Shown here: piece by piece, positions 1 through 10,258 of the stretch
How the letters are laid out: each line of letters starts with the position of its first letter
How positions within the stretch are numbered: the stretch's first letter is position 1
Source of the DNA: Dehalococcoidia bacterium
Lineage (GTDB): Bacteria; Chloroflexota; Dehalococcoidia; GIF9; AB-539-J10
NCBI GenBank assembly: GCA_030602785.1
Contig: JAUVZB010000003.1
Location: 46,295-110,294 of the forward strand
Direction: 5' to 3'
Length of the DNA stretch: 64,000 bases
The notes under the pieces: generated by a model
Told to the model about the DNA's origin: nothing
Seen by the model: the letters and a program-made list of their open reading frames with translations, nothing else
Databases searched by the model: none
Position numbers and translations under genes: made by a program

Positions 1-217
1 TCAGAAAACGGCACCTGTGTCCACAATGTCGCGGACCGCTCAAGCCGGACACATCCGCCGAAGCTCATCCGCTCCGGTGTCCCTGCGCCACGTCCTTTGA
101 CAGTCTCGGGCCAAGATGGTAGCGTACGTCGAACGCGTCCCGCCCCCAACGAAACGGATGCCAACCCGGCCAAAGGTACGGGCGCTGTCGCATGTAGACT
201 AAGGAGGAACTCAATTC

Positions 218-793
218 ATGGCAACACGACTGGAGAGGAAGTACGAACAGGGCACACACATCGCGGAGTACGTGGACGAGGTTCCGCCTCTGGGCGAAGA
301 CAGAAAGACTATCTTCCTTCCCGAAACCGATGTGTTCAAGATGGTCGAGTTGGGCGGCCGGACCCTGGGCATATTCCTGACCGAGGTGCTCGCGCCGCTC
401 GCCGAGAAGTATGGCGATGACGTATGGGAGATAGGGCGCAAGGCAATGTACGAGGTTGGCCAACGCCGCGCCCCCACCATGCAACGCAGAATGAAGATCG
501 ACGACCTGAGCGACGCCCGGTGCCTCGGCCGAATCATGGACCTCGAGGACAACAACGCCGGCGTGCGCGGCGAGTGGGTCGAGTATGGAAAGAAGCGGGC
601 GGTGAAGCACGAGTACGAGTGTCCGCAGGCCAAGCCTTACGAGAGGTGCCCGAAAATCTGCACCGTCCTGCTTGAGGCGATGGAGCAAGGTACTTTCGCT
701 GCGCTCGGGGTCAAGGTCAAGACGCCCATCATCACGAAGGTGCTCCCCGAAGGCGCCCCTTACTGCGAGGTCGTCGTCGAGCTGGAAGACTAG
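218..793 (+). CDS. conserved hypothetical protein, possibly L-2-amino-thiazoline-4-carboxylate hydrolase-like
   Basis: 191 aa ORF preceded by AAGGAGG-like RBS; Cys-containing C-terminal half (YECPQAKPYERCPKIC); followed by a strong terminator hairpin. Family guess only. Confidence 0.6.
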   Translation: MATRLERKYEQGTHIAEYVDEVPPLGEDRKTIFLPETDVFKMVELGGRTLGIFLTEVLAPLAEKYGDDVWEIGRKAMYEVGQRRAPTMQRRMKIDDLSDARCLGRIMDLEDNNAGVRGEWVEYGKKRAVKHEYECPQAKPYERCPKICTVLLEAMEQGTFAALGVKVKTPIITKVLPEGAPYCEVVVELED

Positions 794-805
794 TTCATAC
801 TCAAA

Positions 806-831
806 GTGCCCGGCCCTCACGGGCCGGGCAC
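806..831. terminator. bidirectional intrinsic-terminator-like hairpin between convergent genes
   Basis: Perfect 11 bp stem GTGCCCGGCCC-TCAC-GGGCCGGGCAC between convergent CDS ends at 793 and 869. Confidence 0.7.
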
Positions 832-868
832 TTCTCCCAATAATCCAATCGCCGGTTGAACAAGCGCC

Positions 869-1363
869 CTATTTCTCGTTGTCCAGTATCATCTGCGCCA
901 CCAGCCGGGCCGCCCGTCCAGGCACATAGCTGCAGCGCTTGTAGCCGTCCATCTTCACGAACTCTTTCGCATCCTCCGGACTCGCGAGGTTCAGTTCCTT
1001 GCCGAACCGTTGCTTCACGATATCCCGGCACATGACCGTTCCGAATTCCTTCTCGAACTGCTTGCAGAACTTCCGGCCGTAGGCTATCGCCCGGAAGAAG
1101 CCGTCCATGTCCTTGGGGTCCTCGCGGCCGTACACTATGCCTATGGCCATCAAGCCACCGACTACGCCTCCACAAGTCTCGCCCCGCAGTGCAATCCCCG
1201 GCATCGCCGTGGCGGCCTTGTATGTCTCCGCGTTTCCGAAGCCGAACTGCTCCTGAAGCGCCCTGAGGCAGCCCTGGGAACAGCAGCCGGACTCAATCTC
1301 GTATTCCCCTGCCTTTCTCTCAACCTCATCCAGAATCTGCTCTCTCGTTTGCTGAGCGGACAT
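869..1363 (-). CDS. C_GCAxxG_C_C family (putative redox) protein
   Basis: ESGCCSQGCLRAL...GIALRGETCGGVVGGLMAIG...CRDIV cysteine pattern typical of the C_GCAxxG_C_C family; start MSAQQ. Confidence 0.8.
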   Translation of the reverse strand: MSAQQTREQILDEVERKAGEYEIESGCCSQGCLRALQEQFGFGNAETYKAATAMPGIALRGETCGGVVGGLMAIGIVYGREDPKDMDGFFRAIAYGRKFCKQFEKEFGTVMCRDIVKQRFGKELNLASPEDAKEFVKMDGYKRCSYVPGRAARLVAQMILDNEK

Positions 1364-1492
1364 TATCAACTCCTCCTCTCTGTCGCGACGGGCATCTGAC
1401 GCCGACAATAGCCGCACTACAACGCCACAGCATGGCGGAAAAGGGCGGCCTTTTCAAGTGCCTGGACTCGTCCACATCAACCCGAACACGTG

Positions 1493-1519
1493 TTGACAGT
1501 CCCGAGTGCATCGTATAAT
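1493..1519 (+). promoter_or_regulatory. candidate sigma70 promoter for inositol-phosphate synthase gene
   Basis: TTGACA-15 nt-TATAAT about 290 nt upstream of the ATG at 1810. Confidence 0.4.
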
Positions 1520-1809
1520 GTTGAAGAGTTGTAGAAACGCCGGGCTGTGCCGGCGGCAGTGGCAACCAAACCACTTGGTTATGTCGCATTTCAAATGGTC
1601 CGCAATCGTCGCACCACGCAGTAGACCCTTCACCACAAGCCAGGGGCCGGGGTCTTCGACAAGGGAGCAAGGCGACACGGTACCAGCCGCTCTCTGTGCG
1701 GGAACCACCGTTCCGGTGGCCGGGATTGGCACGAAGCGCCATATCACACTGTGAGCCAGAGGAACGCGTAGACGGACCAGGAAGAACCAGAGGCAAGGAG
1801 GCAGACAGA

Positions 1810-2928
1810 ATGGGAAGTGTGAACGTTGCGATCATAGGAGTGGGCAACTGCGCGTCATCTCTCGTGCAGGGCGTCCACTACTACCGCGAGGCCAAGCAGG
1901 ACGAGTTGATTCCGGGTCTGATGCACACGGTACTCGGGGGCTATCACATATCCGACATTAACTTCGTTGCGGCTTTCGACATCGACAAGAACAAGGTCGG
2001 AAAGGACCTCGCGAAGGCAATCTACTCCCCACCAAACAACACGTTCAAGTTCTGCGATGTTCCAAAGACCGGGGTCAAGGTCGATCGCGGCATGACGCAC
2101 GACGGCCTGGGCAAGTATCTCTCGCAGATAATCGAGAAAGCTCCCGGGCCCACGGCGGACATTGTGGGCGTTCTCAAAGAGACGAAGACCGACGTTGTGG
2201 TGAACTACCTTCCCGTGGGGAGTGAAGAGGCGGTCAAATGGTACGCCGAGCAGGTTCTCGCTGCCGGGTGCGCGTTCATCAACTGCATGCCGGTGTTCAT
2301 CGGACGTGAAGCCTACTGGCAGAAACGGTTTGCGGACAGGGGTCTGCCGGTAATAGGCGATGACATCAAGTCCCAGGTCGGCGCCACAATAACTCACAGG
2401 GTATTGACAAGGCTGTTCAGAGATCGCGGCGTGAAGCTTGAGAGAACCTATCAGCTCAATTTCGGCGGCAACACCGACTTCCTGAACATGCTCGAACGCG
2501 AGCGACTCGAGTCAAAGAAGATCTCGAAGACCAATGCCGTTACGTCACAGCTGGACTACGATCTCGGCGCTGAGAACATACACGTGGGACCCAGTGATTA
2601 CGTGCCGTGGCTTCAGGACCGCAAGTTCTGCCACATCAGGATGGAAGGCCGGACGTTCGGCGATGTTCCTCTGCTCATCGAGATGAAGATGGAGGTGTGG
2701 GATAGTCCCAACTCGGCTGGCGTGGTGATTGACGCCATTAGATGCAGCAAGTTGGCACTTGACCGCGGGCTGAGCGGCACCATTGTAGGACCCGCGTCCT
2801 ACTTCATGAAGTCACCACCGGTTCAGTTCTCAGACGACGAAGCCCACCGAAGGACGGAGGAATTCATCAGCGGCGAGTGCCAGGAAGAGCCTGTGACGCT
2901 GCCCGCACCATTTCTTGCTGCAGAATAG
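1810..2928 (+). CDS. ino1: inositol-3-phosphate synthase (myo-inositol-1-phosphate synthase)
   Basis: [25 protein letters not shown] nucleotide-binding N-terminus; [26 protein letters not shown] motifs. Confidence 0.92.
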   Translation: MGSVNVAIIGVGNCASSLVQGVHYYREAKQDELIPGLMHTVLGGYHISDINFVAAFDIDKNKVGKDLAKAIYSPPNNTFKFCDVPKTGVKVDRGMTHDGLGKYLSQIIEKAPGPTADIVGVLKETKTDVVVNYLPVGSEEAVKWYAEQVLAAGCAFINCMPVFIGREAYWQKRFADRGLPVIGDDIKSQVGATITHRVLTRLFRDRGVKLERTYQLNFGGNTDFLNMLERERLESKKISKTNAVTSQLDYDLGAENIHVGPSDYVPWLQDRKFCHIRMEGRTFGDVPLLIEMKMEVWDSPNSAGVVIDAIRCSKLALDRGLSGTIVGPASYFMKSPPVQFSDDEAHRRTEEFISGECQEEPVTLPAPFLAAE

Positions 2929-3006
2929 GCTCAAGTCCATGCTGCATTGCAGGCATTGAATACACTGGACGGGGGCCCGCCAGCGCGGGCCCATCGTACG
3001 TCAGGG

Positions 3007-3600
3007 ATGGCAAATCTACCGGAACTCAGAAAACACATAGGCACTCGCCTCTCGCGGCCGCTGGTCGCCGCACTCCGGCGTAGCCGGGTGTCGCCGAACA
3101 TGCTCACGGTGGCCGGCACCGCCATCACGCTTGTTGCAGCATGGCTGGCATCCGACGGGAGGTTCCTTGCAGCGGGGATAGTCCTTTTTGTGGCTGCCCT
3201 CTGCGACCTGACCGACGGAGCACTCGCACGTGCGACAGGCCGCTTCTCTTCGTTCGGCGCAATCCTGGACTCCACAAGCGACCGTGTCTCCGAGGCGCTG
3301 CTTCTCGGGGGTCTATCGCTCTGGTTCGTCAAGACCGGCAACATGAGCGGTGCTCTCGTTTGCTATGTCGCGCTGGTCAGCTCGTTTCTGGTGAGCTATC
3401 TGCGAGCGCGAGCCGAGGGCCTTGGAATCGAGTGCTCGGTCGGTTTGTGCACTCGCCCGGAGAGGGCTATAGTATTCACGCTTGGCCTATTGACAGGCCT
3501 CGTGTTCGTTGCGGTCTGCATCGTCGGATTCTTTGCGTCCGTGACCGTCATCGAGCGACTTGTCTATCTGTGGCGGAAAGGAAAGGAGACGGGAATCTGA
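3007..3600 (+). CDS. CDP-alcohol phosphatidyltransferase family protein (phosphatidylinositol-phosphate synthase-like)
   Basis: D-G-A-R/D motif: LCDLTDGALARATGRFSSFGAILDSTSDR; multiple TM segments; adjacent to ino1. Confidence 0.88.
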   Translation: MANLPELRKHIGTRLSRPLVAALRRSRVSPNMLTVAGTAITLVAAWLASDGRFLAAGIVLFVAALCDLTDGALARATGRFSSFGAILDSTSDRVSEALLLGGLSLWFVKTGNMSGALVCYVALVSSFLVSYLRARAEGLGIECSVGLCTRPERAIVFTLGLLTGLVFVAVCIVGFFASVTVIERLVYLWRKGKETGI

Positions 3601-4877
3601 TGTCAGTCGTCGCTCTAGTTGGAGGGCAGTGGGGAGACGAGGGAAAAGGCAAGGTAATTGACTCCCTTGCCGCCAAAGCCGATATGGTGGTGCGTTTCGC
3701 AGGTGGCGACAACGCAGGCCACACTACGGTGAACCCTCACGGCACCTTCAAGCTTCACCTCATTCCTTCGGGCATCTTCTACGACAACGTCGCATGCGTC
3801 ATAGCGAATGGCGTCGTCGTGAATCCAGCCGTCCTCCTCCGCGAGATCGCAGAGCTGCGAGAACACGGAGTGGGAAGCCACAATCTTGTGGTGAGCGACA
3901 GGGCACATGTGATAATGCCCTACCACACCCTTCTGGATGGCCTTGAGGAAGAGCGCAGGGGAAGTAGTGCCATCGGGACGACACGGAGAGGCATCGGCCC
4001 CGCGTTCGTGGACAAGGTCGCCCGCACAGGAATCAGGGTCGGCGATCTGCTTGATGTCGACGGATTCCGATCAAGACTCACCAGTGTCATGGAGCAGAAG
4101 AACGCGCTGCTCACATCCATGTACGGTCATGCCGCATTGCCGCTGGACGAGATTCTCGAACAGTACGTCGACTACGGAAAACAGTTGCGGCAGTACATCA
4201 GGGACACTCTTCCGATTATCCATGATGCGATCCGGCGCGGTGACAGGATTCTGCTGGAGGGAGCTCAAGGGGCACTGTTGGACACTGATTTCGGCTCCTA
4301 CCCCTTCGTTACGTCATCCTCCCCGCTTTCGGGAGGGGCAACCATCGGCACGGGTATCGGCCCGACCCATATCGAAGGTGTCATCGGCGTATTCAAGGTC
4401 TATGCCACGCGCGTGGGCGGCGGCCCGATGCCAACCGAGCTTGAAGACGAGACTGGCCACTTCATCCGGGAGAAAGCCGGAGAGTACGGAGCCACCACAG
4501 GCAGACCACGACGGTGCGGCTGGTTTGACGCCGTGGCAGGCAGATTGAGTGTCCAGGTCAACGGGATGACCGAAGTCGCCCTCACTCACCTCGATATCTT
4601 CGATGGCTTCAAGTCCATCAAGGTATGCACCTCATACCGCATGGATGGAGAGCGCGTCACTTCGTTCCCCACCAGGATCGAGATGCTGCAGAAATGCGAG
4701 CCCGTATACGAGGAGTTCCCGGGTTGGGACGAATGCACCGAAGAGATTGGAGACTTCTCCCTCCTTCCCCCGAATGCCCAGGAATACATTCGCACCATCA
4801 GCAGGCTGCTGGGATGTCCGGTGAGTCTGCTCTCGATAGGGCCCAAGAGAGAACAGATGATTGAGATCAGGCCCTAG
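3600..4877 (+). CDS. purA: adenylosuccinate synthase
   Basis: MSVVALVGGQWGDEGKGKVIDSLA ... GDNAGHT ... ATTGRPRRCGWFDAV; ATGA overlap with the upstream gene. Confidence 0.96.
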   Translation: MSVVALVGGQWGDEGKGKVIDSLAAKADMVVRFAGGDNAGHTTVNPHGTFKLHLIPSGIFYDNVACVIANGVVVNPAVLLREIAELREHGVGSHNLVVSDRAHVIMPYHTLLDGLEEERRGSSAIGTTRRGIGPAFVDKVARTGIRVGDLLDVDGFRSRLTSVMEQKNALLTSMYGHAALPLDEILEQYVDYGKQLRQYIRDTLPIIHDAIRRGDRILLEGAQGALLDTDFGSYPFVTSSSPLSGGATIGTGIGPTHIEGVIGVFKVYATRVGGGPMPTELEDETGHFIREKAGEYGATTGRPRRCGWFDAVAGRLSVQVNGMTEVALTHLDIFDGFKSIKVCTSYRMDGERVTSFPTRIEMLQKCEPVYEEFPGWDECTEEIGDFSLLPPNAQEYIRTISRLLGCPVSLLSIGPKREQMIEIRP

Positions 4878-4916
4878 AGGACCTGCTCTCGCTGCAGCCA
4901 GCCGGCTCCACAACGG

Positions 4917-5819
4917 TCACCTATCGGCAGGGATAGGGAGATCTATCTTGTAGCCCCTAAGAGTCGTCACTATCGTGTCGGCCGTCCTGTCGTCCGGCTC
5001 ACACAGCGGTAAGCGAGTTCCCCCGACACGGAATCCCAAGTGATTCATCGCATACTTGAGCGGAATCGGGTTCGCAATCAGGAACAGCGCGCTGATAAGC
5101 GGGAGCAGGTGACGATGGATTGTTGCCGCCTCCTCTGCCTTGCCTGCAAGGACCTTGTTCATCATGTCCTTGACCTGCACGCCAACCAGATGGGTCGCGA
5201 CGCCAACCACTCCGTACCCCCCGAGAGCCATCAGCAGCAGGGTGTCACCATCATTGCCACTATAGACCAGGAAGTCATCTGCAACGCCCTCGATAATCTC
5301 CGATATCTGGCGGAAGTCAGCGCTTGCCTCCTTGACTCCCACGATGTTGTCGACCTTGCTGAGCCGTATGACGGTGCCCGCTGCGAGATTGCATGAGGTG
5401 CGAGAAGGCACGTTGTACATGATGCAGGGAAGACCCGTTGCGCCGGCAACAGCACTGAAGTGCCGGTAAAGGCCTTCTTGCGTCGGCTTGTTGTAGTACG
5501 GGACAACGAGAAGACACGCGTCCACTCCAATTCTCTCCGCCTCCATGGTCAGCTCGATGCTCTCTCTCGTGCTGTAGTTGCCTGTACCAGCAACGACAGT
5601 GCCACCACTTCCGAGCTCCTGCTTCACCTCGCCAAACAGGCGCAGCTTCTCATCGGTGCTCAGGGTGGGCGACTCTCCGGTTGTTCCACTCACCAACACT
5701 CCATCGCTTCCGGATTGCACAAGTGCTCGAGCAAGTTTCCGCGCCTGCGCATAGTCGACTTCCCCCCTCTCATCAAAGGGGGTAACCATCGCTGTGAGCA
5801 GTCTCCCAAGTCTCTGCAT
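4917..5819 (-). CDS. dapA: 4-hydroxy-tetrahydrodipicolinate synthase
   Basis: GRLLTAMVTPFDERGEVD...GTTGESPTL...YNVPSRTSCNL. Confidence 0.95.
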   Translation of the reverse strand: MQRLGRLLTAMVTPFDERGEVDYAQARKLARALVQSGSDGVLVSGTTGESPTLSTDEKLRLFGEVKQELGSGGTVVAGTGNYSTRESIELTMEAERIGVDACLLVVPYYNKPTQEGLYRHFSAVAGATGLPCIMYNVPSRTSCNLAAGTVIRLSKVDNIVGVKEASADFRQISEIIEGVADDFLVYSGNDGDTLLLMALGGYGVVGVATHLVGVQVKDMMNKVLAGKAEEAATIHRHLLPLISALFLIANPIPLKYAMNHLGFRVGGTRLPLCEPDDRTADTIVTTLRGYKIDLPIPADR

Positions 5820-5820
5820 A

Positions 5821-6858
5821 TCAGGGTCTCCTCTTCTTCGACTTGATCCAGTCCCGCCTCAGTCCTTCCTCAACAATCTGGACCGCATTCAGGGCGGCTC
5901 CTTTGCGCAGGTTGTCGCACACTATCCACATGGATAGCGAATTCGAACGGGATGCATCCCGCCTGATACGTCCTACGAAGACATGATTCAGTCCACTCGC
6001 AGCCCACGGCTGTGGATAGAAGCTGACGCTCGGGTCGTCAAGTATCCTCACGCCCGGGGCCTGAGCCAGCACCCTCCTTGCCTCCTCCGGCCCTATCGCA
6101 GAGTCGAATTCGACATTGACGGATTGGCTCTGACCGAAGTACACCGGCACCCTGACACAGGTTGCCGCAATGCCGATGGCCCCGGTTTGCAGTATCCTTC
6201 GCGTCTCTTCGACGATTCTCCACTCCTCTTTCGTGTGTCCGTCGTCCAGGAACACGTCTACTTCCGGTAGCACGTTGAACGCTATCTGATGAGAATACAT
6301 GTGCGGGCAGACCCTGCGGCCCTCAAGGACTCGCTTGGCCTGTGCAGTGAGCTCTTTGAGAGCCACCGCCGTGCCGCTGGACGACACAGACTCGTAGGTG
6401 CTGACGATTATTCTCTTGATTGGATTCACCTTATGGAGCGGGTAGAGAGCCACCACCAGCTGAATCGCGGAGCAACCGGGGTTCCCAATGACTCCCTTGT
6501 GACGCGCTATGTCATCAGCATTCACTTCCGGCACAACCATGGGAACAGACTGATCGGAGACAAACACCCCGCTATCATCGACGACAACCGCACCTGCCTG
6601 CACAGCGGATGGAATGAATCGACGGCTTGCGTCAGCTCCGTCGCAGAAGAATGCGACACCGACCTCACGGAAGGAATCCGACCTCACCTCCTCCACCTCA
6701 ATCCGCTGATGCCTGAAGAAGAACTCGGATGAACGACTTCGCTCGCTATCCAACAGCCTCAACGAGGCCACGGGAAACCGTCGCTCCTCCAGTATCTTAA
6801 GAAGCTCCTGCCCGACAAGCCCTTCAGCGCCGATTATGGCGATGTCGACAGCGTCCAT
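5821..6858 (-). CDS. asd: aspartate-semialdehyde dehydrogenase
   Basis: GAEGLVGQELLKILEERRFPV...GNPGCSAIQLV...STYESVSSSGTAV. Confidence 0.94.
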   Translation of the reverse strand: MDAVDIAIIGAEGLVGQELLKILEERRFPVASLRLLDSERSRSSEFFFRHQRIEVEEVRSDSFREVGVAFFCDGADASRRFIPSAVQAGAVVVDDSGVFVSDQSVPMVVPEVNADDIARHKGVIGNPGCSAIQLVVALYPLHKVNPIKRIIVSTYESVSSSGTAVALKELTAQAKRVLEGRRVCPHMYSHQIAFNVLPEVDVFLDDGHTKEEWRIVEETRRILQTGAIGIAATCVRVPVYFGQSQSVNVEFDSAIGPEEARRVLAQAPGVRILDDPSVSFYPQPWAASGLNHVFVGRIRRDASRSNSLSMWIVCDNLRKGAALNAVQIVEEGLRRDWIKSKKRRP

Positions 6859-6863
6859 AGCTC

Positions 6864-7661
6864 CTACAGGCCAAGCAACTCGTCAAGACCCAGCACGAGA
6901 CCCGTCCTCTTCACGGCCTCTTTCACAGCGAGGACAACACCCGGCATGTACGATTCGCGGCTCGTCGCGTCATGACGCAGGAGCAGTGTCTGGCTCTTGC
7001 CACCGAACAACACTTCCTGTGAAGCCATCATGCCGGGCATCCGAACGCTATGGATTGCGATGCCACTGACCTCTCCCCCTCTTGCCCCGGCAAGCATTTC
7101 CTTCTCCGTGGAAGGATACTTGAACCGGGATCCTCGCGCTTCCGCCATCAGCCTCGCAGTCGTCATGGCCGTGCCGGAAGGCGCGTCGAGCTTCTTGTCG
7201 TGATGCATCTCGATTATCTCGGCATTCTCGAAGAACCTCGAGGCCGTCTTGGCGAGATGCATGAGGAGCACTGCGCCGAGGGAGAAGTTCGGGGCCACGA
7301 TAGCCGAGACCTCGTGTTCGTCACACAGGCTCCGTATCTCGTCCAGGTCCGCCTCAGACAACCCGGTTGTCCCGATGACCATGTTGACCTTCAGTGGCAG
7401 TGCGATGCGCGTGGATTCCATGGCCACCTGGGCGCGGGTGAAATCAACAATGACGTCAGGGCACGCCTTCTCGATAAGATCCCCCAAGTTGGAGGAGAAG
7501 GGAATCAGGTCTGGCGTCTCCGGAGCGGGCAAATAGGGCTGGGGCGCCTTCTCTTCCACGGCTCCCACGAGTCGCAACCCGAAATCCGCAAGGACGGCGC
7601 GGGCCACCTCCTGCCCCATCCTGCCCAGAGCACCATTGACCACGACACGTATCAGCGCCAT
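6864..7661 (-). CDS. dapB: 4-hydroxy-tetrahydrodipicolinate reductase
   Basis: IRVVVNGALGRMGQEVARAV...EMHHDKKLDAPSGTA; operon with asd/dapA. Confidence 0.95.
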   Translation of the reverse strand: MALIRVVVNGALGRMGQEVARAVLADFGLRLVGAVEEKAPQPYLPAPETPDLIPFSSNLGDLIEKACPDVIVDFTRAQVAMESTRIALPLKVNMVIGTTGLSEADLDEIRSLCDEHEVSAIVAPNFSLGAVLLMHLAKTASRFFENAEIIEMHHDKKLDAPSGTAMTTARLMAEARGSRFKYPSTEKEMLAGARGGEVSGIAIHSVRMPGMMASQEVLFGGKSQTLLLRHDATSRESYMPGVVLAVKEAVKRTGLVLGLDELLGL

Positions 7662-7700
7662 AGAACCCCCCGAACAACCAATCACTGCCTGCGGGGCAGG

Positions 7701-9908
7701 CTACCTGTCGCGTCCAGAGAAACGCCTGGGACCACCTTGCGAGCGGGGAGGTCGCTCACGTGACTGCTCGGGCGAGCGATGAGGTCTCGCCGAGCCCCCT
7801 CCTCCTATCTGTCCAGGCTCAGAGTCCTCCCGCGCCCCGGGTAGGGCTGCCCTGCGGGACAGGTTGATCCGCCCCAGGCTGTCAATCTCAATGACCTTGA
7901 CGGTCACCTCGTCGCCCAGGTCCACTTCGTCCCTGACAGTAGGAACCCTGTGGTCCGCGAGTTCGCTGATGTGTACGAGACCTTCCTTCCCGGGAAGAAT
8001 CTCAACCATAGCTCCAAAGTCAAAAACACGAGTCACCTTCCCCGTGAATATGTCGCCGAGCTTCGCCTCACGGGTCAGGTCTCCAACCATCTTGATGGCA
8101 CGCTGTGTGCTTTCTTCATTCGAAGAGCCGATCATGACCCTGCCGTCATTCTTCACGTCTATGGTGGCCTTCGTTTCCTCGATAATGGCGCGGATGTTGC
8201 GGCCACCCGGCCCGATGAGCGCCCCAATCTTCTCTACGTCAATCCTGAGTTCAATAACCCGCGGAGCAAATGGACTCAGTTCCGGTCTGCTCGCGCTGAT
8301 TGTCTCGGCCATCTTGCTCAGAATCGACAGCCGCGCCCCACGTGCCTGGGCAAGCGCCTCGCCGAGGATGCCCGGGTCAATACCCTGTAGCTTGATGTCG
8401 AGCTGCAGCGCAGTAATGCCTTCAGCCGTCCCCGCAACCTTGAAGTCCATATCGCCGAGGGCATCTTCCATACCCTCTATGTCCGTCAGAATGACGCGGC
8501 CTCCATCCTCTCCACTGATTACGCCCATGGCTATACCCGCCACCGGAGCCTTTATGGGCACACCGGCATCCATCAGGGAAAGAGTCGAGCCGCACACGCT
8601 CGCCATCGAGGAACTGCCATTCGAACTGAGTATCTCAGACACGAGTCGCACCGTATACGGGAACTCCTCCTCCGAAGGCAGAACAGGCGAAATAGCCTTT
8701 TCCACAAGCGCACCGTGCCCGATCTCCCTGCGACCAGGCATGCGCAGCCGCTTCACCTCCCCGGTGGAGAACGGAGGGAAGTTGTAGTGGTGCATGAACC
8801 GCTTGGTATCAGCGAGTCCGAGGCCATCCAGCAATTGCTCCTGTCTCTCAGACCCCAGGGTCGTTATGGTAAGAGCCTGTGTCTGACCTCGCGTGAACAG
8901 GCCGGAACCGTGTACGCACGGTAGCAAGCCAACTTCGGTCGTGATAGGTCGAATCTCATCGTATCTGCGGCCATCAACATGCTGCTGAGTGCGCAGTATG
9001 TGCTCACGAACGTGCTTCCTGAGCTCGGACTGATACACGTAGACGACTTCGTCCTCGGGATAGGTTTCCGCCCATTTACTCAGCACCTGCGCCTTCAGCG
9101 CCTCCAGGGCATCGGACCTGCTCGCCTTGCCGGTCTGCTCAAGCGCACCCGAGAGCCTCTCCTTGAGTAGAGCTGCAACATCAGCCACGAGGTCCTCAGC
9201 CACCTCACGAGTAGAGACAGCGGCCTTCTCCACGCCGCACGCGGCCGTCATTTCATCCTGAAGGCCGATAATCTCGATATTGGCCTGGTGTCCGAACTGT
9301 ATCGCCTGCAGCACGATCTCTTCGCTGACCTCGCTCGCGCCAGCCTCCACCATGACAACCGCATCGCGGGTGCTCCCCACGACGATATTGAGAAGGCTTT
9401 CAGGGACAAGGGCCATGCTCGGGTTGAGCACCAGCTCGCCATCGACATAGCCGACGTGTACGGCAGAAACCGGGCCCGCAAAAGGAATATGCGACATGGA
9501 GAGCGCAGCGGACGCTCCGATGAGAGCACAGGTGTCGGGATTGTTCTCCTTGTCCGCAGACAGCACCGTTGCAACGACCTGAGTCTCCCTGCCAAAACGC
9601 TTGGACAGGAGAGGCCTCAGGCAGCGGTCAACGACGCGACAGGTGAGTGTTGCGTCCTCAGTGGGTCGCCCCTCACGCCTGATGAAACTCCCGGGAATCT
9701 TGCCCGCAGCATAGAGTTTCTCCTCGTAGTCCACCGTCAAAGGAACGAAGTCCATCCCTCCGACGGCCTCTGAGGCAGCGCAGACGGTAACGAGAACAAT
9801 GGAATCACCGTAGCGGACCAGCACGGACGCATCTGCCTGTTGGGCAAGCCGGCCCGTTTCGAGACTGAGTGGGCGCCCGGCGACCAAGCGCTGTACCTGT
9901 TGTAACAT
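7701..9908 (-). CDS. pnp: polyribonucleotide nucleotidyltransferase
   Basis: Two RNase PH-like domains, KH (IGALIGPGGRNIRAI) and S1 domain (GDIFTGKVTRVFDFGAMVEI). Confidence 0.97.
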   Translation of the reverse strand: MLQQVQRLVAGRPLSLETGRLAQQADASVLVRYGDSIVLVTVCAASEAVGGMDFVPLTVDYEEKLYAAGKIPGSFIRREGRPTEDATLTCRVVDRCLRPLLSKRFGRETQVVATVLSADKENNPDTCALIGASAALSMSHIPFAGPVSAVHVGYVDGELVLNPSMALVPESLLNIVVGSTRDAVVMVEAGASEVSEEIVLQAIQFGHQANIEIIGLQDEMTAACGVEKAAVSTREVAEDLVADVAALLKERLSGALEQTGKASRSDALEALKAQVLSKWAETYPEDEVVYVYQSELRKHVREHILRTQQHVDGRRYDEIRPITTEVGLLPCVHGSGLFTRGQTQALTITTLGSERQEQLLDGLGLADTKRFMHHYNFPPFSTGEVKRLRMPGRREIGHGALVEKAISPVLPSEEEFPYTVRLVSEILSSNGSSSMASVCGSTLSLMDAGVPIKAPVAGIAMGVISGEDGGRVILTDIEGMEDALGDMDFKVAGTAEGITALQLDIKLQGIDPGILGEALAQARGARLSILSKMAETISASRPELSPFAPRVIELRIDVEKIGALIGPGGRNIRAIIEETKATIDVKNDGRVMIGSSNEESTQRAIKMVGDLTREAKLGDIFTGKVTRVFDFGAMVEILPGKEGLVHISELADHRVPTVRDEVDLGDEVTVKVIEIDSLGRINLSRRAALPGAREDSEPGQIGGGGSARPHRSPEQSRERPPRSQGGPRRFSGRDR

Positions 9909-9910
9909 CC

Positions 9911-10180
9911 CTACCTCCTCAAGCCCAGCCTGCCAACCAGAGAGCGGTACCGCTCGCTGTCAATCCTGTCGAGATACGACAGCAACCGGCGACGTCGACC
10001 AGCCAGTCTCAGAAGAGCTCGCCGGGTATTGTGGTCATGCTTGTTTGCTTCCAGATGTGCGGTCAGGGCTTTGATTCTCTGCGACAGGATTGCCACCTGT
10101 ACGTCAACAGAGCCCGTATCGCCGTCCTTCAGCGCATACTGATTGATAAGTTCTTTCTTCTTGTTTTCCACCTGCGACAT
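9911..10180 (-). CDS. rpsO: 30S ribosomal protein S15
   Basis: 89 aa, DTGSVDVQVAILSQRIKALTAHL...DHNTRRALLRLAGRRRRLLSYL. Confidence 0.96.
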   Translation of the reverse strand: MSQVENKKKELINQYALKDGDTGSVDVQVAILSQRIKALTAHLEANKHDHNTRRALLRLAGRRRRLLSYLDRIDSERYRSLVGRLGLRR

Positions 10181-10211
10181 AATGGCCGATTATAGCACAG
10201 GCCTACCTGCA

Positions 10212-10240
10212 TTGACCACACAGAGCCAGCCCACTATAAT
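10212..10240 (+). promoter_or_regulatory. sigma70 promoter for purF
   Basis: TTGACC-17 nt-TATAAT immediately upstream of the ATG at 10259; ATTATA (TATAAT on the minus strand) at 10189 suggests a divergent rpsO promoter. Confidence 0.65.
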
Positions 10241-10258
10241 CACATCCAAAGGCCCTTC

